Assembly: GCF_001949145.1 (NCBI RefSeq)
Contig: NW_019091506.1
Location: 152,279-216,278 of the forward strand
Direction of reading: 5' to 3'
Origin: Acanthaster planci
Lineage: Eukaryota; Echinodermata; Asteroidea; Valvatida; Acanthasteridae
Length of the DNA stretch: 64,000 nt
Shown here: positions 61,486-64,000 of the stretch, one piece after another
Layout of the letters: every line of letters starts with the position of its first letter
Position numbering within the stretch: the first letter of the stretch is position 1
Program-made: the position numbers and the translations under genes
Notes under the pieces: model-generated
What the model was told of the DNA's origin: nothing
What the model saw: the letters and a program-made list of their open reading frames with translations, nothing else
Database searches by the model: none

Positions 61486-64000
61486 TCAATCCATGGTGAA
61501 AATCCTTGAGGCGATATCAGACACTAACCAGTCAATACCTTGCAGTAAATTCTCACCGGTGACAGCACTGCAGCCAATGATCAGCCAGTGGTGAGTCTTA
61601 ATATTGTCAAGCTCTAATGTCTGAGGGGAAAATGAAAAATCAAATTAAAGGCCAGTTAAAACCTTTGGTTCTTTGGAGAAAGCTAACCAAGTAACAGTTA
61701 ACTTGAGCCCCCATCAAGTTTTTCTCTACAATAAAATATGGTGTAGTTGAAATGCAGTAGTGGATGTTACTGCTTGAAACAGCATCCTGGATAAATACCA
61801 GCTGTAGAGCTCTGCATTTTTTTCTAGCCTACCTTACTGCCTGTGTTGACAGCTAAATCCAGTGATATACCAGTTAAACCACAGCTGTGGTTTCTTGCAT
61901 TTTTAAAGGATACAGCCAATCAATATTTCACCAGTAACAACTGAAAACTGCTGCATTTACATAACTCGATTGAGTTTTTGCCAAGCACTAGCTTGCCCAG
62001 TCCTTGTGATTCTGGAGGCTAGAAAGATGAATCAATCTTCAAGTAACTTTCTTGGTTCAAGCCCAGACTGAAATTCCAGGACAGAGGCTCATTTTACTGT
62101 TCTAGTTTTAACACATAGATGTAGTTTAAAGGTTTGGTGTATTATTTCTAAGTACTTAAGCTGACTTCATTTGTGATATTGAATTCCTCATATTGACTTG
62201 TTTTAAAATATTTTCCAACAACTGTGAAAAAAAAAACTTCCATAAAAGGGTTCAACATGAATAATTGCTAAAAAAAGGCAATGAAGCATTTAAATCGAAA
62301 TGTAATGCACTTTCAAAATGAAAATGCAACATGCTGTAGTTTCTAAATAATGAATATTAATGAGTGAAATGGTAAAAATAATGTCATGATAGATTGACTG
62401 TTCCATTCCATCAGGTGAAGCCAAGTTGAATAGAACAACCCATCTATCACCAAATAAAACATTCTCAGATAAATCCCTTTAAGTACAAAAAAACCCGGCA
62501 TTTATTCTCCAGTTCCTTATCTGGGATCTCATGTCTTGACACGCTATCAAGGGGAGCAGATGGGTCCTGCGATCACTGTACTGAATTGTCTTTTCCCGGA
62601 TGCTCTGAACAATGATTATTCTGTCCACACACAATGACTAATTGGATGTCAATATACATCGTTTAAAAACAACTGTGGCCGTACCTGTCTGATGTCCTCT
62701 GCTGGTAGCGATCCTGGTAGGTCCTGTTTATTAGCAAAAACTAGAAGAGTGGCACCGGCCAATCTCTGAAATGTCATAGTCACAAATAATCACTGGTTAG
62801 GACCGTGTGTATCCATAGAGCTATGTATAACTACTAGAGTGCTGACTTGCTCTACACATTGAAGCCTACTGGTCATATCAATATTTGTTTACAAACCTAT
62901 GAAAAACTTGAGATTTTGTATGGCTCTTGTACGGCAATTTCGCATATCTGCGTCTGTATTCTAAAATGATGCACCAACAAGGCTGAAAGGCTTAATGCTG
63001 CTTGCATATATGCTGCAGATTCCTTAAAGCTGAATGAAAGAAAGCAGGCTATACGTAAATGTTACATGTATTTGTGAATAGATGTACTGTTCTTACATGC
63101 TGCGTTTATAGTATATAATTCAGATTTCGTTCCATTGTTTTATAAATACGCCCATGAATTCAAAATTTCTGCACCCAGGAGGAATTGAAATACATGTACA
63201 AAGGAATATTTTTCAAGGGTTGTAAAAAAAAAGTGCATTGAAAAGCCCCTTTAAGCAAACTGTAGTTGAAAGTAATGATCCAGTGCATACTTTGCTGAAT
63301 ACACAGATGCCATGACCAACATTAATCATATCAAGGTAAAAGTCCCTTCATTTCTAAGTTATGTACCTCTTCTAGTAGCAAGGAATGAAGTTCCTTCTTG
63401 CAGTCCAAGAGTCTCCTCCGATCTGCACTGTCTACAACCCAGATCAAGCCATCTGTACTCTCAAAGTAGTTCCTCCAATAGGAACGTAGTGACTTCTGAC
63501 CCCCAACATCCCAAACATTAAGCTTGAAGCTGAAAGGCGTCAAACCAAGACAACACAAGTATTACACCACTAGGTAAGTTCGATTGACAAACGATGATGG
63601 TTTGGACCAGTTAGTCGACCACTCGGAACCAGGCCCAGGGGTGTGGTTCCACTGCTGGTAATCAGTAGTCGATTTAACTTATCAGTAGAGAGAAAACCAT
63701 TAACATGAAAGTAACTGTCTAAGGTTTCATTGACCATGTACACCACGACAAATGCAGCCAATGGCAAAATGTGAGTAAAAATAATACCTTGTATTGTCTG
63801 TGCACATTGCTAAACTGTAATTGATTAGTGATGCATCTAATGCTCATGCCCGAACTAGCCCACCAATGACACAGTAATGATGGAATAGTAACTATAAAGT
63901 GTTAATAATTGAAGTCTGATGGTGAGCATTGTTAAAATGAAAATCGCTGTATTGGATTTCTTTTACTCACCCTCTGTGCTCTAATGTTTTGATGTTGAAG
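61486..64000 (-). CDS. ARL2: ARL2, ADP-ribosylation factor-like GTPase (3' part, 5' end outside window)
   Basis: ARL2 is a small GTPase that works with tubulin cofactors (TBCD), BART and PDE-delta in microtubule assembly and lipidated-protein release. Exons visible, 5' to 3': 63971-64000 (continues past the edge), 63367-63529, 62685-62765 and 61486-61620. Phases agree. The visible sequence has [10 protein letters not shown] after switch I, the switch II motif [20 protein letters not shown], the base-binding NKQD and the CSAV motif for the guanine ring, ending SRIFTMD and a stop at 61486-61488. Residues match the ARL2 subgroup more closely than ARL3 or ARF ([26 protein letters not shown]). The P-loop exon and start codon lie beyond 64000. 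Confidence 0.95.

Overview
This window is nuclear DNA of an animal. Genes are split into many short exons by GT-AG introns of a few hundred bases to about 1.8 kb, coding density is low, and small inverted-repeat transposons, SINEs and a decayed LINE are scattered through it. The proteins read as ETAA1, MTA (NuRD subunit), ARL2, a THAP protein and a pair of ING-type PHD-finger proteins. The gene set and the frequent ACATGT/TACATGTA words suggest an invertebrate deuterostome such as an echinoderm, hemichordate or amphioxus. That placement is inference; nothing here fixes the species.

Layout. 1-2.57 kb: no gene, repeat fragments and then an 11-bp minisatellite. 2.89-9.54 kb (-): ETAA1-like ATR activator, with a large exon built of roughly 30-residue repeats and a C-terminal RPA32-binding motif; its first exon is not located. 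12.44 kb (+): an isolated ATG exon in a possible divergent promoter region. 15.6-19.3 kb (+) and 22.0-28.4 kb (+): two tandem paralogues, called here gene A and gene B, each joining an ING-type PHD finger to Psq-like helix-turn-helix motif(s), a CENP-B/Tc5-type DNA-binding domain and two unassigned C-terminal conserved blocks. No transposase catalytic domain is visible in either. 31.9-46.7 kb (-): a complete 19-exon MTA gene, convergent with gene B. 49.7-52.8 kb (-): a THAP-domain gene. 55.7-58.5 kb: mobile-element remains, including a perfect 55-bp inverted repeat beside a short N gap, a broken LINE reverse transcriptase and a foldback element. 59.8 kb: a SINE with a 12-bp target-site duplication. 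61.5-64.0 kb (-): the 3' exons of ARL2, which runs off the right edge.

No operon-like logic applies. Several products are chromatin or genome-maintenance factors (ETAA1 at stalled forks, MTA in NuRD, PHD/HTH and THAP DNA-binding proteins), but the sequence shows no functional linkage between them. Exon joins were checked by hand: intron phases agree at every junction used, and the summed coding lengths of MTA (735 aa), gene A (512 aa from its first ATG), gene B (1182 aa) and the THAP gene (436 aa) are whole codons. The best candidate for an undescribed system is the A/B pair: a chromatin reader fused to transposon-type DNA-binding modules.
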